A stretch of 64,000 nt of DNA from Seohaeicola saemankumensis (GTDB taxonomy: Bacteria; Pseudomonadota; Alphaproteobacteria; Rhodobacterales; Rhodobacteraceae): contig NZ_JAIUZI010000001.1 of assembly GCF_020171285.1 (NCBI RefSeq), forward strand, positions 496,001-560,000, given 5' to 3'. A program made the position numbers and the translations under genes. The notes under the pieces were generated by a model, which had not been told where the DNA came from, did not search any database, and was given only the letters and a program-made list of their open reading frames with translations. Below, one piece after another: positions 1-9,012 of the stretch; the stretch's first letter is position 1, and each line of letters starts with the position of its first letter.

Positions 1-494
1 TCGGAGAGTTGTCGCTGACCGAAGAACCCCCAGAGCCGATGACGTTGATCATGCCGTTTCGGGGGCAGACCGGGGCGGTGTCCAAGGCGATGACTGCGGC
101 GCATGGCTTGGGCTTCCCCGAGCCCGGCCGGATCGCCGGCGAGGGGGACGCAAAGGCGATCTGGTTCGGTCGAGGCAAGGCGATGTTGGTCGGCGTCGAA
201 CCGGACAGGTCGTTGACCGGCCTCGCGGCAATGAGCGATCAGTCCGACGCCTGGGCGGTGGTGCGGCTGACGGGGCCGCAGTCAGAGGCGGTGCTGGCGC
301 GTCTGGTGCCCGTCGATCTGCGCGCCCCGGTTTTCGGGCCGGGTCAGACGGTGCAGAGCCAGGTGATGCACATGACGGGTTCGATCTCGCGCATCGGGGC
401 TCAGGCGTTCCGGATCATGGTCTTCCGATCGATGGCGGCCACTCTTGTTCACGATTTGAAAACCGCAATGGAAGCCGTGGTGGCACGGCGCTAG
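1..494 (+). CDS. soxG: Sarcosine oxidase gamma subunit, 5' end outside window
   Basis: This is the C-terminal part of the gamma subunit of heterotetrameric sarcosine oxidase, which oxidatively demethylates sarcosine to glycine and feeds one-carbon units to folate. The reading frame is open to the window edge. A TTG at position 9 is possible, but the family is usually about 180-200 residues and 161 are visible, so the true start probably lies upstream. The stretch RLTGPQSEAVLARLVPVDLR and the C-terminal SRIGAQAFRIMVFRSMA are typical of the GcvT-like fold of SoxG. The soxBDA genes are expected just outside the window. The assignment rests on recognised family sequence; the start is not certain. 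Confidence 0.8.
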   Translation, partial: GELSLTEEPPEPMTLIMPFRGQTGAVSKAMTAAHGLGFPEPGRIAGEGDAKAIWFGRGKAMLVGVEPDRSLTGLAAMSDQSDAWAVVRLTGPQSEAVLARLVPVDLRAPVFGPGQTVQSQVMHMTGSISRIGAQAFRIMVFRSMAATLVHDLKTAMEAVVARR

Positions 495-529
495 TATCCT
501 CTGACGAAAACTGATTCCGGAGCTGCCCG

Positions 530-832
530 ATGATACGTCCGATCGCTGCCCTTTGCCTGATTCTGGCCGCCGCGCCCGGCTTTGCCGAGAGCGACAAAGA
601 AACCGATTGCCGGTACCAGTCCGAAGTGGCCGCCGCCGTACAGAAGGCCCGCTTGGACGGTGTGCGCGAACAAGAGCTGATACAGGCGATCGCGGCCACG
701 AATCCGCAGTGGCCGGAACGTTACAATAACGCGATCCCGATCCTGGGCGGAGAGATCTACAAGCTGAAAAAGCGCGATCTGCGCAAGGTCGATCTGGGCG
801 CACAGTGGCGCCAGATGTGCCTGTCACAGTAA
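530..832 (+). CDS. Small secreted protein of unknown function
   Basis: The protein has 100 residues. It begins with a signal peptide (residues 1 to about 19, MIRPIAALCLILAAAPGFA, with AxA-like cleavage before ESDKE), so it should be periplasmic. The mature part is about 80 residues, charged and probably helical, with Cys27 and a Cys near the C-terminus (QMCLSQ) that could form a disulfide. A GGAG element 7 nt before the ATG supports the start. It lies 35 bp after soxG on the same strand and ahead of dnaG, but nothing ties it to either function. I do not recognise the family. Confidence 0.7.
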   Translation: MIRPIAALCLILAAAPGFAESDKETDCRYQSEVAAAVQKARLDGVREQELIQAIAATNPQWPERYNNAIPILGGEIYKLKKRDLRKVDLGAQWRQMCLSQ

Positions 833-922
833 AGCCGGCCTGCGTTTCGGGCCGCCACGGTCTCTCTTCCCGGTGCGGTCAGGCGGCTTGGCCCGCCGGG
901 CGATCTCTGTCAGATTGGTACC

Positions 923-2878
923 ATGTCCCTGCCTCCTGGATTCCTCGATGAATTGCGTAGCCGGTCGAGCCTGAGCCAGGTCGTCGGCCGCAAAGTCATG
1001 TGGGACGCGCGCAAGTCGAACCAGGCCAAGGGGGACATGTGGGCGCCATGCCCGTTCCATCAGGAAAAGTCGGCGTCGTTCCATGTCGATGACCGCAAGG
1101 GGTTCTATTATTGCTTTGGCTGCCATGCCAAAGGCGATGCGATCTCCTTTGTCCGCGAGACCGAAAACGTTGGCTTCATGGAGGCGGTCGAGATTCTGGC
1201 GCGCGAAGCCGGCATGACGATGCCGGCTCGCGATCCGAAAGCACAGGAAAAATCGGACCGCCGTTCGCAACTGGCCGAGGTCATGGAGCAGGCGGTGCAG
1301 TTCTATCGCCTGCAGCTCAAGACCGCCGCTGCCGCCGAGGCGCGCGACTACATCGCGCGGCGTGGCCTGGATGCGGCGGCGCTCGACCGCTGGGAAATCG
1401 GGTTCGCGCCCGAGGGCTGGCAGGTGTTGTGGGATCATCTGCGCGGCAAGGGAGTGGCCGAGGACCTGATCCTTGGCGCCGGTCTGGGCAAGCCATCGTC
1501 CAAGGGCGGCAAACCCTATGACACCTTCCGCAACCGCATCATGTTTCCGATCCGCGATCCGCGCGGGCGCGCCATTGCCTTTGGCGGGCGGGCAATGTCG
1601 CCGGACGATCCGGCCAAGTACCTGAACTCGCCCGAGACCGATCTGTTCGATAAGGGCCGCAGCCTGTTCAATCACGCGCCGGCCCGCACGGCGGCGAGCA
1701 AGGGGCAGCAGTTGATCGTGGCCGAGGGCTACATGGACGTGATCGCGCTGGCCGGGGCTGGCTTTGAGGCTGCCGTCGCTCCGCTGGGGACGGCTGTCAC
1801 CGAAACCCAGCTGCAGTTGATGTGGCGAATTGCGGATGAGCCGATCATCGCGCTGGACGGGGACAAGGCGGGTATGGGCGCGGCGATGCGACTGATCGAT
1901 CTGGCGCTGCCGATGCTGGAGGCGGGGAAATCTCTCCGATTTGCAATAATGCCGGAGGGGAAGGATCCGGATGACCTTATTCGGGCCAGCGGACCTGCAG
2001 CCGTGCAAAGCGTGCTGGACGGAGCCCTGCCAATGGTGCGTTTGTTGTGGCAGCGCGAGACCGAAGGCCGGGTCTTTGACAGTCCGGAACGCAAGGCGGC
2101 GCTGGACAAGGCGCTGCGAGACAAGATCATGCAGATCCGCGATCCGTCGATCCGCAGTCACTACGGTCAGGAGATCAAGGATCTTCGATGGCAGCTGTTC
2201 CGGCAGCGGCGCGAACCGCAGCGGCCGTGGGGCAAAGGGACCGGGTTTCGAAGCAGGGACGTGCCACAACCGGCTTCTGCCAGCGTCAAGTCCTCGCATC
2301 TGGTCGCGGCCGGCGATGCCGTCGCCGTCCACCTGCGCGAAGCGGTCATCCTCGCGACTGTCCTGGCAACGCCGGCAGTGATCCCCGAATTCGAAACGGC
2401 GCTTGAGACAATGGCCTGTGCCGATCCCGAGCATGGCCTGCTGCGCGATCTGATCCTGCGCCATGCACATGATGCACCAGAGACACTGGTCGATAGAATT
2501 GCCGAAACGGCGGGCCCGCATACCCTTGAAAATCTACAGGTGCTGCGCCATGTCGCCATCAGCCCCTGCGTGCGCAAACCGGGCGATGTCGATCTGGCCC
2601 GGATGACTCTGGCCGAGGAATTCGCAAAACTAAAAGCGCACCGGGGTTTGAGTGCCGAGATAGCCGAGGCCGAGGAAGACCTCACCGGCGTTGCCGACGA
2701 AGCCGTCACCTGGAGATTGGGGCAGGCAGCGGAGGCGCGAAACCGTGCGATGCGGAGCGAAAACGAGGACCGGGCAGAGTACGACATGGGAGAGAACGGC
2801 GCGCGAATCAACCGCGAGGAGCGGAGCGCCTTCGATGCCCTGTTGCAGAAGATCGGGTATTCCAAGCCGGACCGTTAA
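923..2878 (+). CDS. dnaG: DNA primase
   Basis: The 651-residue protein synthesises RNA primers for leading-strand initiation and Okazaki fragments at the replication fork. The N-terminal CHC2 zinc finger is visible as CPFHQEKSASFHVDD followed by FYYCFGC (residues about 37-65). The Toprim catalytic core carries LIVAEGYMDVIAL and the acidic IALDGDKAG motif (residues about 265-320). The C-terminal DnaB-interacting region is less conserved, as usual. Length matches the family. rpoD follows 113 bp downstream, the common dnaG-rpoD pairing; rpsU is absent, as is normal in alphaproteobacteria. There is no strong Shine-Dalgarno before the ATG, so the start rests on protein homology. Confidence 0.97.
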   Translation: MSLPPGFLDELRSRSSLSQVVGRKVMWDARKSNQAKGDMWAPCPFHQEKSASFHVDDRKGFYYCFGCHAKGDAISFVRETENVGFMEAVEILAREAGMTMPARDPKAQEKSDRRSQLAEVMEQAVQFYRLQLKTAAAAEARDYIARRGLDAAALDRWEIGFAPEGWQVLWDHLRGKGVAEDLILGAGLGKPSSKGGKPYDTFRNRIMFPIRDPRGRAIAFGGRAMSPDDPAKYLNSPETDLFDKGRSLFNHAPARTAASKGQQLIVAEGYMDVIALAGAGFEAAVAPLGTAVTETQLQLMWRIADEPIIALDGDKAGMGAAMRLIDLALPMLEAGKSLRFAIMPEGKDPDDLIRASGPAAVQSVLDGALPMVRLLWQRETEGRVFDSPERKAALDKALRDKIMQIRDPSIRSHYGQEIKDLRWQLFRQRREPQRPWGKGTGFRSRDVPQPASASVKSSHLVAAGDAVAVHLREAVILATVLATPAVIPEFETALETMACADPEHGLLRDLILRHAHDAPETLVDRIAETAGPHTLENLQVLRHVAISPCVRKPGDVDLARMTLAEEFAKLKAHRGLSAEIAEAEEDLTGVADEAVTWRLGQAAEARNRAMRSENEDRAEYDMGENGARINREERSAFDALLQKIGYSKPDR

Positions 2879-2991
2879 GGCGTTTTGGTAAAGAATAGGT
2901 ATGAAAAAACAGGTAAACGGGTAGCCGAATCACCAGATCGCGCTAATGATTCGCTCCAGACCGAATCGCCCGAGCCCTGCAGGAGAACCGA

Positions 2992-4977
2992 ATGGCCGCC
3001 AAGGACAACGACGAAAGCAAGTCAGACGATCAAGAGCAGGACGTATCGCTCGACATGAGCCAGGCCGCCGTCAAGAAGATGATCGGCGAGGCCCGCGAAA
3101 AAGGTTACATCACCTACGACCAGCTGAACCAGGTCTTGCCGCCTGATCAGGTCAGCTCCGAGCAGATCGAAGACGTGATGTCGATGCTGTCGGAAATGGG
3201 CATCAATATCATCGAGGACGAAGAGGCCGAGGAGGAAGAGCAAAAAGGCTCGACCGAGGTCGCCACCACCGAGGGTGCGCGCGAGGTCACGCTGTCCAGC
3301 GCGACCACCGAGAAACTCGACCGCACCGACGATCCGGTGCGCATGTATCTGCGCGAAATGGGCTCGGTCGAACTGCTCAGCCGCGAGGGCGAGATCGCCA
3401 TTGCCAAGCGGATCGAGGCCGGTCGCAACACGATGATCGCGGGCCTGTGCGAAAGCCCGCTGACCTTCCAGGCGATCACCATCTGGCATGACGAACTTCT
3501 CTCCGAAGACATCTTGCTGCGCGACGTGATCGACCTTGAGACCACGTTTGGCAATCAGCTGGGCGATGATGGCGAAGTGGACGAACCCATCGTCGACACC
3601 AGCGCCGTTGCGGCCAAGAAAACAGAAGAAAGCAGCGGCCCCGAGCTGGATGCTGACGGCAACCCGATCGCCAAGGACGATGACGAGGACGAGGACGAAC
3701 AGGCCAACATGTCGCTGGCCGCGATGGAGGCCGCGCTCAAGGATCAGGTTCTGACCACGCTCGAGCGGATCTCATCCGACTACGCTCAACTGAGCGAAAT
3801 GCAGGACAGCCGGATTTCGGCGACCCTGAACGAAGACGGGTCGTTCAGCACCAAGGACGAAACCACCTATCAGGCGCTGCGCTCGGAAATCGTTGAACTG
3901 GTCAACGAGTTGCACCTGCACAACAACCGGATCGAGGCGCTGATCGATCAGCTCTACGGCATCAACCGCCGTATCATGTCGATTGACAGCTCGATGGTGA
4001 AACTCGCCGACCAGGCGCGCATCAACCGCCGGGAATTCGTCGAGGCCTATCGTGGCCGCGAGCTGGACCCCAACTGGCTGGCCGACATGGCCGAAAAACC
4101 GGGGCGCGGCTGGCAGATGTTCATCGAACGCTCGACCGACAAGGTTGAGGAACTGCGCGCCGATATGGCCCAGGTCGGCCAGTATGTCGGTCTGGATATC
4201 AGCGAATTCCGCCGCATCGTGCAGCAGGTCCAGAAGGGCGAGAAGGAAGCCCGCCAGGCCAAGAAGGAAATGGTCGAGGCCAACCTGCGCCTCGTGATCT
4301 CGATCGCCAAGAAATACACCAACCGTGGTCTGCAGTTCCTTGATCTCATTCAGGAAGGCAACATCGGGCTGATGAAGGCGGTGGATAAATTCGAATACCG
4401 CCGCGGGTACAAATTCAGCACCTACGCGACATGGTGGATCCGCCAGGCGATTACCCGCTCGATCGCGGATCAGGCCCGAACCATCCGTATCCCGGTCCAC
4501 ATGATCGAGACAATCAACAAGCTGGTCCGCACCGGCCGTCAAATGCTGCACGAGATCGGTCGCGAACCCACACCGGAGGAATTGGCCGAAAAGCTGCAGA
4601 TGCCGCTGGAAAAGGTTCGCAAGGTGATGAAAATCGCCAAGGAGCCGATCAGCCTCGAAACGCCCATCGGCGACGAAGAAGACAGCCAGCTGGGCGACTT
4701 CATCGAGGACAAGAATGCCGTGCTGCCGCTCGACAGCGCCATTCAGGAAAACCTCAAGGAAACCACGACCCGGGTTCTGGCGTCGCTTACCCCGCGCGAA
4801 GAACGGGTTCTTCGGATGCGTTTTGGTATCGGCATGAACACCGACCACACGCTCGAAGAGGTCGGCCAGCAGTTCAGCGTGACCCGCGAACGGATCCGTC
4901 AGATCGAAGCCAAGGCGCTGCGCAAGCTGAAGCATCCGAGCCGCTCCCGCAAGCTGCGGAGCTTTCTGGACCAGTAA
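2992..4977 (+). CDS. rpoD: Primary sigma factor sigma-70
   Basis: This 661-residue housekeeping sigma factor directs RNA polymerase to -35/-10 promoters. Region 1.1 is at the N-terminus, followed by region 1.2 ([12 protein letters not shown]). A long acidic non-conserved insertion (residues about 190-245, rich in D/E) precedes regions 2.1-2.4, where [20 protein letters not shown] and [17 protein letters not shown] are diagnostic. Regions 3 and 4 follow, with the -35 recognition helix [20 protein letters not shown] near the end. AGGAGAA 5 nt before the ATG supports the start. A strong terminator follows at 5011-5049. Confidence 0.98.
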   Translation: MAAKDNDESKSDDQEQDVSLDMSQAAVKKMIGEAREKGYITYDQLNQVLPPDQVSSEQIEDVMSMLSEMGINIIEDEEAEEEEQKGSTEVATTEGAREVTLSSATTEKLDRTDDPVRMYLREMGSVELLSREGEIAIAKRIEAGRNTMIAGLCESPLTFQAITIWHDELLSEDILLRDVIDLETTFGNQLGDDGEVDEPIVDTSAVAAKKTEESSGPELDADGNPIAKDDDEDEDEQANMSLAAMEAALKDQVLTTLERISSDYAQLSEMQDSRISATLNEDGSFSTKDETTYQALRSEIVELVNELHLHNNRIEALIDQLYGINRRIMSIDSSMVKLADQARINRREFVEAYRGRELDPNWLADMAEKPGRGWQMFIERSTDKVEELRADMAQVGQYVGLDISEFRRIVQQVQKGEKEARQAKKEMVEANLRLVISIAKKYTNRGLQFLDLIQEGNIGLMKAVDKFEYRRGYKFSTYATWWIRQAITRSIADQARTIRIPVHMIETINKLVRTGRQMLHEIGREPTPEELAEKLQMPLEKVRKVMKIAKEPISLETPIGDEEDSQLGDFIEDKNAVLPLDSAIQENLKETTTRVLASLTPREERVLRMRFGIGMNTDHTLEEVGQQFSVTRERIRQIEAKALRKLKHPSRSRKLRSFLDQ

Positions 4978-5010
4978 CCGCCGGGCAGTCGGCATGGCCG
5001 GACGACAGAC

Positions 5011-5049
5011 AAAAAACACGGGCGGCAAATGCGCCGCCCGTGTTTTTTT
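5011..5049 (+). terminator. Intrinsic terminator of rpoD
   Basis: A long stem pairs AAAAAACACGGGCGGC (5011-5026) with GCCGCCCGTGTTTTTT, with a 6-nt loop (AAATGC) and a run of seven T at the 3' side. It lies 34 bp after the rpoD stop. The A-run and T-run flanks mean it could work in both directions. Confidence 0.93.
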
Positions 5050-5182
5050 GCGCGGGCTACCCCCGGGCCAAGCGGAAATGCGCCGGTGAACAGGTCCTCC
5101 TCACCGTTTCGTGCAGCAAAAGCCCTTTGCCTTGCTGTGGCGCTGGACTAGCCTTTTCATATATCAACCGAGAGGCCTTTCC

Positions 5183-5572
5183 ATGAAACGCTCTATTGTC
5201 ACATTGTTTTCTGCAGCCTGCCTGTTGGCGGCTCCCGTCCTCGCGCAGGACATGAAAGGACGCGGGTACGAGATCAACCCGGTCAACGATCACGTTTTCG
5301 AAGCCGTTTCCGAGGGGCTGCATGGCGGTGCCGCCTTTTGGTGTGTTGCCTCGCTGTTTGTGCAGCAAAAGCTGAAAGCGCCGATGTCGACCGAGATTTA
5401 CGTCGTCCGTGGCGGCGGTCCAAGCGTCACGACGAACAGGCGATCCGCAGCGCAGTTCACCATCGATCCCGCAGCGGCGGGCGTGACCCCGTCGGAGTCG
5501 GGTGGCAACCTGAACAAGCTGGTGGTTGGCGAACATATGTCGGTCAGCCGGGGCCGGACGTTCTGCAGCTGA
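5183..5572 (+). CDS. Small secreted cysteine-pair protein, paralogue 1 of 4
   Basis: The protein has 129 residues and a signal peptide ending LAAPVLAQ. The ATG at 5183 is chosen because AGAGG lies just upstream and the signal peptide starts there; an upstream extension would have no leader character. It is the first and most divergent of four tandem paralogues. The shared core is EINPVNDHVFEAV, then an aromatic-Trp-Cys (FWC, where the others have YWCGAGDYA), GPSVTT, QFT and a C-terminal Cys (TFC). The two Cys probably form a disulfide in the periplasm. I do not recognise a named family. The gene sits after the rpoD terminator and so starts a new unit. Confidence 0.75.
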   Translation: MKRSIVTLFSAACLLAAPVLAQDMKGRGYEINPVNDHVFEAVSEGLHGGAAFWCVASLFVQQKLKAPMSTEIYVVRGGGPSVTTNRRSAAQFTIDPAAAGVTPSESGGNLNKLVVGEHMSVSRGRTFCS

Positions 5573-5650
5573 CAGGCGCGCAAACAGCCAATCTGACCGC
5601 AATGCCCGGGCCCGCAGCGGGGCCAGGACTGAACTATGTGAGACAGACCG

Positions 5651-6064
5651 ATGAGGCGAATGACAGCCGCACTGTTAGTGGCCACCGCAGGCCTTACTGT
5701 TTTGGCGAGCGTGGCGGACGCGTTTAGCGGCCGTCGCGGCACACGCGTCAACCAGGTGGACGCCAAGGTGTTCGAGGTGATCGCCCGCAGCGCCGGAAGC
5801 AGCGGTGACTACTGGTGCGGCGCCGGGGATTACGCCCAACGCGCGCTGGGCGCGGCCTGGACGGCGCGGATCTACATTTCGCGCGGACGCGGACCCAGTG
5901 TTACGACCGGGCGGCGCACGGCTGTCCAGTTCACGATGGACGCTGCCGCGGTCGGCGCCCCGCCGGCGGACAACGGGTTCTTTACAAATGCGATGCGTCC
6001 CGGTGACAGCATGTCGGTGCAGCAGGCACAGACCTACTGCCTGCAGCCGCCGGTGCGGTTTTGA
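5651..6064 (+). CDS. Small secreted cysteine-pair protein, paralogue 2 of 4
   Basis: The protein has 137 residues with a signal peptide (residues 1 to about 24, ending SVADA). The mature protein shows RVNQVDAKVFEVIAR, YWCGAGDYAQRAL, GPSVTT, AVQFTMD and a terminal TYC. It is the closest relative of paralogue 1 (shared GPSVTT) but has the full YWCGAGDYA motif of paralogues 3 and 4. It lies 78 bp after paralogue 1. The function is unknown; a small extracytoplasmic disulfide-bonded domain is inferred from the leader and the paired Cys. Confidence 0.75.
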   Translation: MRRMTAALLVATAGLTVLASVADAFSGRRGTRVNQVDAKVFEVIARSAGSSGDYWCGAGDYAQRALGAAWTARIYISRGRGPSVTTGRRTAVQFTMDAAAVGAPPADNGFFTNAMRPGDSMSVQQAQTYCLQPPVRF

Positions 6065-6083
6065 GCACATGGGGAGAAGCAAA

Positions 6084-6488
6084 ATGCGCAGATCGGGATT
6101 TTTCGCCGCCAGCCTGCTGCTGCTCTGTCTGCCGGGGGCGGCCATGGCCTGGTTGGCGTTGAACCGGCACGAGGTCAACCAGATATCGGAGGGGGTATTC
6201 GAAGTGGTCGCGCGACCCGGGTCGGGGGCGGCGGATTACTGGTGCGGTGCGGGGGACTACGCATTGTCCGTCTTGCGGACCTCGGCCACGCAAAAAGTGT
6301 ACCTCTGGGCGGCGCGGGGGCCGAGCGTCTCGCGCCCTGGCGCGAAGGCGGTACAGTTTTCTCTGTCGGTGCCGCCCAGTGGTCCGGCGCCGCAAAGCTA
6401 TTCGCTTTCGGTCAAGGCGGTCGGCGATAGCCTGACGGCGGCGGCGGCGCGGCAGTATTGTTTTGGCCGGCGTATGGTCGATTTCTGA
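6084..6488 (+). CDS. Small secreted cysteine-pair protein, paralogue 3 of 4
   Basis: The protein has 134 residues. I use the ATG at 6084, because GGGGAGAAG lies 4 nt upstream and the signal peptide starts there (MRRSGFFAASLLLLCLPGAA). An in-frame ATG at 6069 would put the ribosome site inside the gene. The core is HEVNQISEGVFEVVARPG, DYWCGAGDYALSVLR, RGPSVSRPG, AVQFSLS and AARQYC. It is closest to paralogue 4, sharing the AAARQYC ending and the ALNxxEVxQIS opening. It starts 19 bp after paralogue 2, so the two are probably cotranscribed. The function is unknown. Confidence 0.75.
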   Translation: MRRSGFFAASLLLLCLPGAAMAWLALNRHEVNQISEGVFEVVARPGSGAADYWCGAGDYALSVLRTSATQKVYLWAARGPSVSRPGAKAVQFSLSVPPSGPAPQSYSLSVKAVGDSLTAAAARQYCFGRRMVDF

Positions 6489-6536
6489 TCGTCCCGTGAT
6501 CGCCGACGCCCGGTTCGGAAAGAAAGGCGGTAGCTC

Positions 6537-6968
6537 ATGAAAAGAGGTTCTCGCTCCCTCCTGTTCGCAGCCGCGACCGTTCTCGCGCTGGTGCCGGGCA
6601 TGACAGCAGCCTGGCGGGCGCTGAACTTCCTCGAAGTGGTTCAGATCTCGGACACCGTCTGGGAAGTCATCGGGGAGCCGGGCTCCTGGGCGGTTGAATA
6701 CTGGTGTGGCGCGGGCGACTACGCCACATCGGTGCTGCGGTCCCGGGCTACGGCACGCATCTATGTCTGGCGCGCGGTCGGCCCCAGCCAGGCGCGTCCC
6801 GGCAGAACATCAGTGCAGTTTTCCTTTATGCCGTCGCCGGGCTCCGACACCCGAACCGGTTTGACCCTCGACATCAGGCGCGCCGGCGACAACCTGACCA
6901 CGGCCGCCGCCCGGCAGTATTGCTTTGGCACGGACCCCTTCGAAGAACGCTGGCTACCGGGGTGGTAG
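6537..6968 (+). CDS. Small secreted cysteine-pair protein, paralogue 4 of 4
   Basis: The protein has 143 residues with a signal peptide ending about GMTAA. AAAGGCGG upstream of the ATG supports the start. It shows LEVVQISDTVWEVIGEPG, EYWCGAGDYATSVLR, VGPSQARPG, SVQFSF and AARQYCF, followed by an 11-residue tail not found in its sisters. It closes the tandem array; yjbQ follows. Together with paralogues 1-3 it suggests serial duplication of a periplasmic or surface protein of unknown role. Confidence 0.75.
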   Translation: MKRGSRSLLFAAATVLALVPGMTAAWRALNFLEVVQISDTVWEVIGEPGSWAVEYWCGAGDYATSVLRSRATARIYVWRAVGPSQARPGRTSVQFSFMPSPGSDTRTGLTLDIRRAGDNLTTAAARQYCFGTDPFEERWLPGW

Positions 6969-7008
6969 CGGCCTTGCCGTTGCCGCCGTGCTGCTACACA
7001 TTACGCGC

Positions 7009-7425
7009 ATGCAGCATGAATTTGAGATCTCGACGCGCGGGCAGGGCCTTTATGAGTTTACCGGCGATGTGCGGCACTGGATGCAGGACGCGGGCGCAGA
7101 TGGCGGATTGCTGACACTCTTTGTCCGTCACACCTCCTGTTCGCTTCTGATCCAGGAAAACGCCGATCCCGAGGTGCAAACCGATCTGGCGGCCTTCTTT
7201 CACCGGCTTGTCCCGCCCAGCACGGATCCGGCGATGGCTTATCTGCGCCACACCTATGAGGGCCCCGATGACATGCCCGCCCACATCAAGGCGGCGATGC
7301 TGCCGGTCAGCCTTCAGATCCCGGTCTCCGGCGGCCAGCCGATGCTGGGCACATGGCAGGGCATCTACCTTTTCGAACACCGTGATGCGCCGCACCGTCG
7401 GCGGGTGGTCGCGCATCTGGCCTGA
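7009..7425 (+). CDS. yjbQ: YjbQ/UPF0047 family protein
   Basis: This 138-residue cytosolic protein belongs to the YjbQ (UPF0047) family, for which low thiamine-phosphate synthase activity has been reported; the true role is unsettled. Family marks are the HTSCSLLIQENADPEVQTDL stretch with its conserved His/Cys/Ser, the central HTYEGPDDMPAHIKA segment with conserved His, and the C-terminal LGTWQGIYLFEHRD. I start at the ATG at 7009, since the frame upstream overlaps paralogue 4 and adds no family sequence. No good Shine-Dalgarno is visible. Confidence 0.9.
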   Translation: MQHEFEISTRGQGLYEFTGDVRHWMQDAGADGGLLTLFVRHTSCSLLIQENADPEVQTDLAAFFHRLVPPSTDPAMAYLRHTYEGPDDMPAHIKAAMLPVSLQIPVSGGQPMLGTWQGIYLFEHRDAPHRRRVVAHLA

Positions 7426-7443
7426 GGGTCAGGCGCCGGGAAT

Positions 7444-7457
7444 TTGACTATCGTCAA
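7444..7457. promoter_or_regulatory. FNR/FnrL-type box upstream of ubiTUV
   Basis: TTGAC-TATC-GTCAA is a perfect 5-4-5 palindrome that fits the FNR/CRP-superfamily half-site TTGAC/T. It lies 33 bp before the ubiT start. The position suits activation of the anaerobic ubiquinone genes by FnrL or a relative such as Dnr. Confidence 0.7.
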
Positions 7458-7490
7458 GATCTGCGGTTTTGGCCCGTGCTATCGGGCCAT

Positions 7491-8015
7491 ATGACCGAGA
7501 TTGCCCAAGAAAAATCCGCCGCTTCCGGGATGGGCCCGGGCCGCTTCCTGCCGCCACCGCCCCTGTTCCTGTTGCAGCCGGTTCTGCGACGTGTCGTCCG
7601 CCGCGTCGCTGACCTTCATCCGTCGTTGTTCGACCGTCTGGGGCCGCATCGCAGCGCGCATTTCGTGATAGACGCGCGTGGCTTGCCTTTTGTCTTGCTG
7701 CTGGTGCCGGATCCCGGCAACCTGCAGTTCCGGGCGATCGCCCGCAGGGCCGAACCGGTCAGCGATGCCCGCATCGCGGGCGGGTTTTTCGATCTGCTGG
7801 GGCTGGTCGATGGCGCCGAGGACGGCGATGCGCTGTTCTTCTCGCGCGATCTGGATATTACCGGCAATACCGAGGCTGTCGTTTGCCTGCGCAATGCGCT
7901 GGATGACGTCGAAGGTTCGATTGCCGAAGATGTAGCTGGCCTGTTTGGCGCGCCGGGGAGGGCCGTTCTGGCCGCCCTGCGCCGGGCAGGGGACCGGCGG
8001 GGCAGTGGCTCATAA
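7491..8015 (+). CDS. ubiT: Ubiquinone biosynthesis accessory protein UbiT (SCP2 domain)
   Basis: The 174-residue protein has an SCP2-like lipid-binding domain. UbiT is thought to bind ubiquinone intermediates in the oxygen-independent pathway. Visible features are a proline-rich N-terminus (FLPPPPLFLLQPVLRRVV), then FVIDARGLPFVLLLVPDPG and DALFFSRDLDITGNTEAVVC, which match the UbiT/YhbT pattern. The ATG at 7491 is used; a GTG 15 nt upstream is possible. The stop overlaps the ubiU start by one base (TAATG), so translation is coupled. Assignment to UbiT rather than a generic SCP2 protein comes from the ubiU-ubiV context and the FNR box. Confidence 0.85.
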   Translation: MTEIAQEKSAASGMGPGRFLPPPPLFLLQPVLRRVVRRVADLHPSLFDRLGPHRSAHFVIDARGLPFVLLLVPDPGNLQFRAIARRAEPVSDARIAGGFFDLLGLVDGAEDGDALFFSRDLDITGNTEAVVCLRNALDDVEGSIAEDVAGLFGAPGRAVLAALRRAGDRRGSGS

Positions 8016-9010
8016 TGCGTCCCGAGCTTGTTTGTCCCGCCGGAACCCCGGCTGCCTTGCGCACCGCTGTGGATGCGGGCGCCGATGCCGTCTACTGCGG
8101 CTTTCAGAACGCGACCAACGCGCGCAACTTTCCGGGGCTGAATTTCACGCCTGACGAACTGGCGCAAGGTGTCGAATACGCGCATGCCCGCGGCACCAAG
8201 GTGCTGCTGGCGGTCAACAGCTTTCCCACCGCTGGCCGGTTCGGGCTGTGGCGCGACGCGGTGGATATGGGCGCACGGTTTGGCGTCGATGCGGTGATCG
8301 TGGCTGATATCGGCGTCGCGGCCTATGTGGCCGAACATCGTCCTGACCTGCGACTGCACCTTTCGGTGCAAGCGGCCGCCTCCAGCCCCGAGGCGATCCG
8401 GTATTACGTCCGTGAATTCGGCGTCAAGCGGGTGGTGTTGCCGCGCATCCTGACCATCCCCGAGATCAAGGAAGTCAAATCCGAGATCCCCTGCGAGATC
8501 GAAACCTTCATCTTTGGCAACCACGGCCTGATGGTGGAGGGCCGCTGCAGCCTGACCAACTATGCCACCGGCCTGTCCACCAACATGGACGGCGTCTGTT
8601 CACCCGCCGCTCAGGTGCATTACGACAAGGAACCGGACGGTTCGGTCGCGACCCGGCTAGGTGATTTCACAATCGACCGTTTTGGCCCGGACGAACAGGC
8701 GGGGTATCCGACGATCTGCAAGGGGCGATACCTCGCGCCGAACCGCGACGATGCCTACTACGCCTTCGAGGAACCCGTCAGCCTGAATCTGGCGCGCCTG
8801 TTGCCGCAACTGATCGAAGCCGGCGTCGAGGCGTTCAAGATCGAGGGCCGGCAACGCTCGCGCGCCTATGTTCGGCAGGTCGTCGGGGCGTTCCGAACGG
8901 CGGTGGATCAGGTGCTCGCGGGCCAGGAGCCTGAACTGGCGGACCTTGTAGCCCTGACCGAGGGGCAAAAACAGACGCAGGGCGCGGCGGCGTCCAAGAA
9001 ATGGCGGTAG
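8015..9010 (+). CDS. ubiU: O2-independent ubiquinone hydroxylation protein UbiU
   Basis: This 331-residue member of the U32 peptidase-like family works with UbiV in O2-independent hydroxylation of ubiquinone intermediates and normally carries a 4Fe-4S cluster. ELVCPAGTPAALRTAVDAGA, MVEGRCSLTNY, GVCSPAAQVHY and AGYPTICKGRY are typical of UbiU. The first of the four usual cluster cysteines (FGxxCxMxEGRC in homologues I recall) appears to be Gly here (FGNHGLMVEGRC), although a Cys lies ten residues earlier (IPCEIE). The gene is coupled to ubiT and is followed directly by ubiV. Confidence 0.93.
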   Translation: MRPELVCPAGTPAALRTAVDAGADAVYCGFQNATNARNFPGLNFTPDELAQGVEYAHARGTKVLLAVNSFPTAGRFGLWRDAVDMGARFGVDAVIVADIGVAAYVAEHRPDLRLHLSVQAAASSPEAIRYYVREFGVKRVVLPRILTIPEIKEVKSEIPCEIETFIFGNHGLMVEGRCSLTNYATGLSTNMDGVCSPAAQVHYDKEPDGSVATRLGDFTIDRFGPDEQAGYPTICKGRYLAPNRDDAYYAFEEPVSLNLARLLPQLIEAGVEAFKIEGRQRSRAYVRQVVGAFRTAVDQVLAGQEPELADLVALTEGQKQTQGAAASKKWR

Positions 9011-9012
9011 AC

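Noticed and set aside
824..2521. Long open frame antisense to dnaG (565 codons); similar ones antisense to the hybrid kinase (40683-43628) and the helicase (51896-53920)
   Set aside because: High GC makes the antisense third frame open in strongly coding genes. The products are rich in Arg/His/Gln and Pro with no recognisable domain, and the sense genes are certain.
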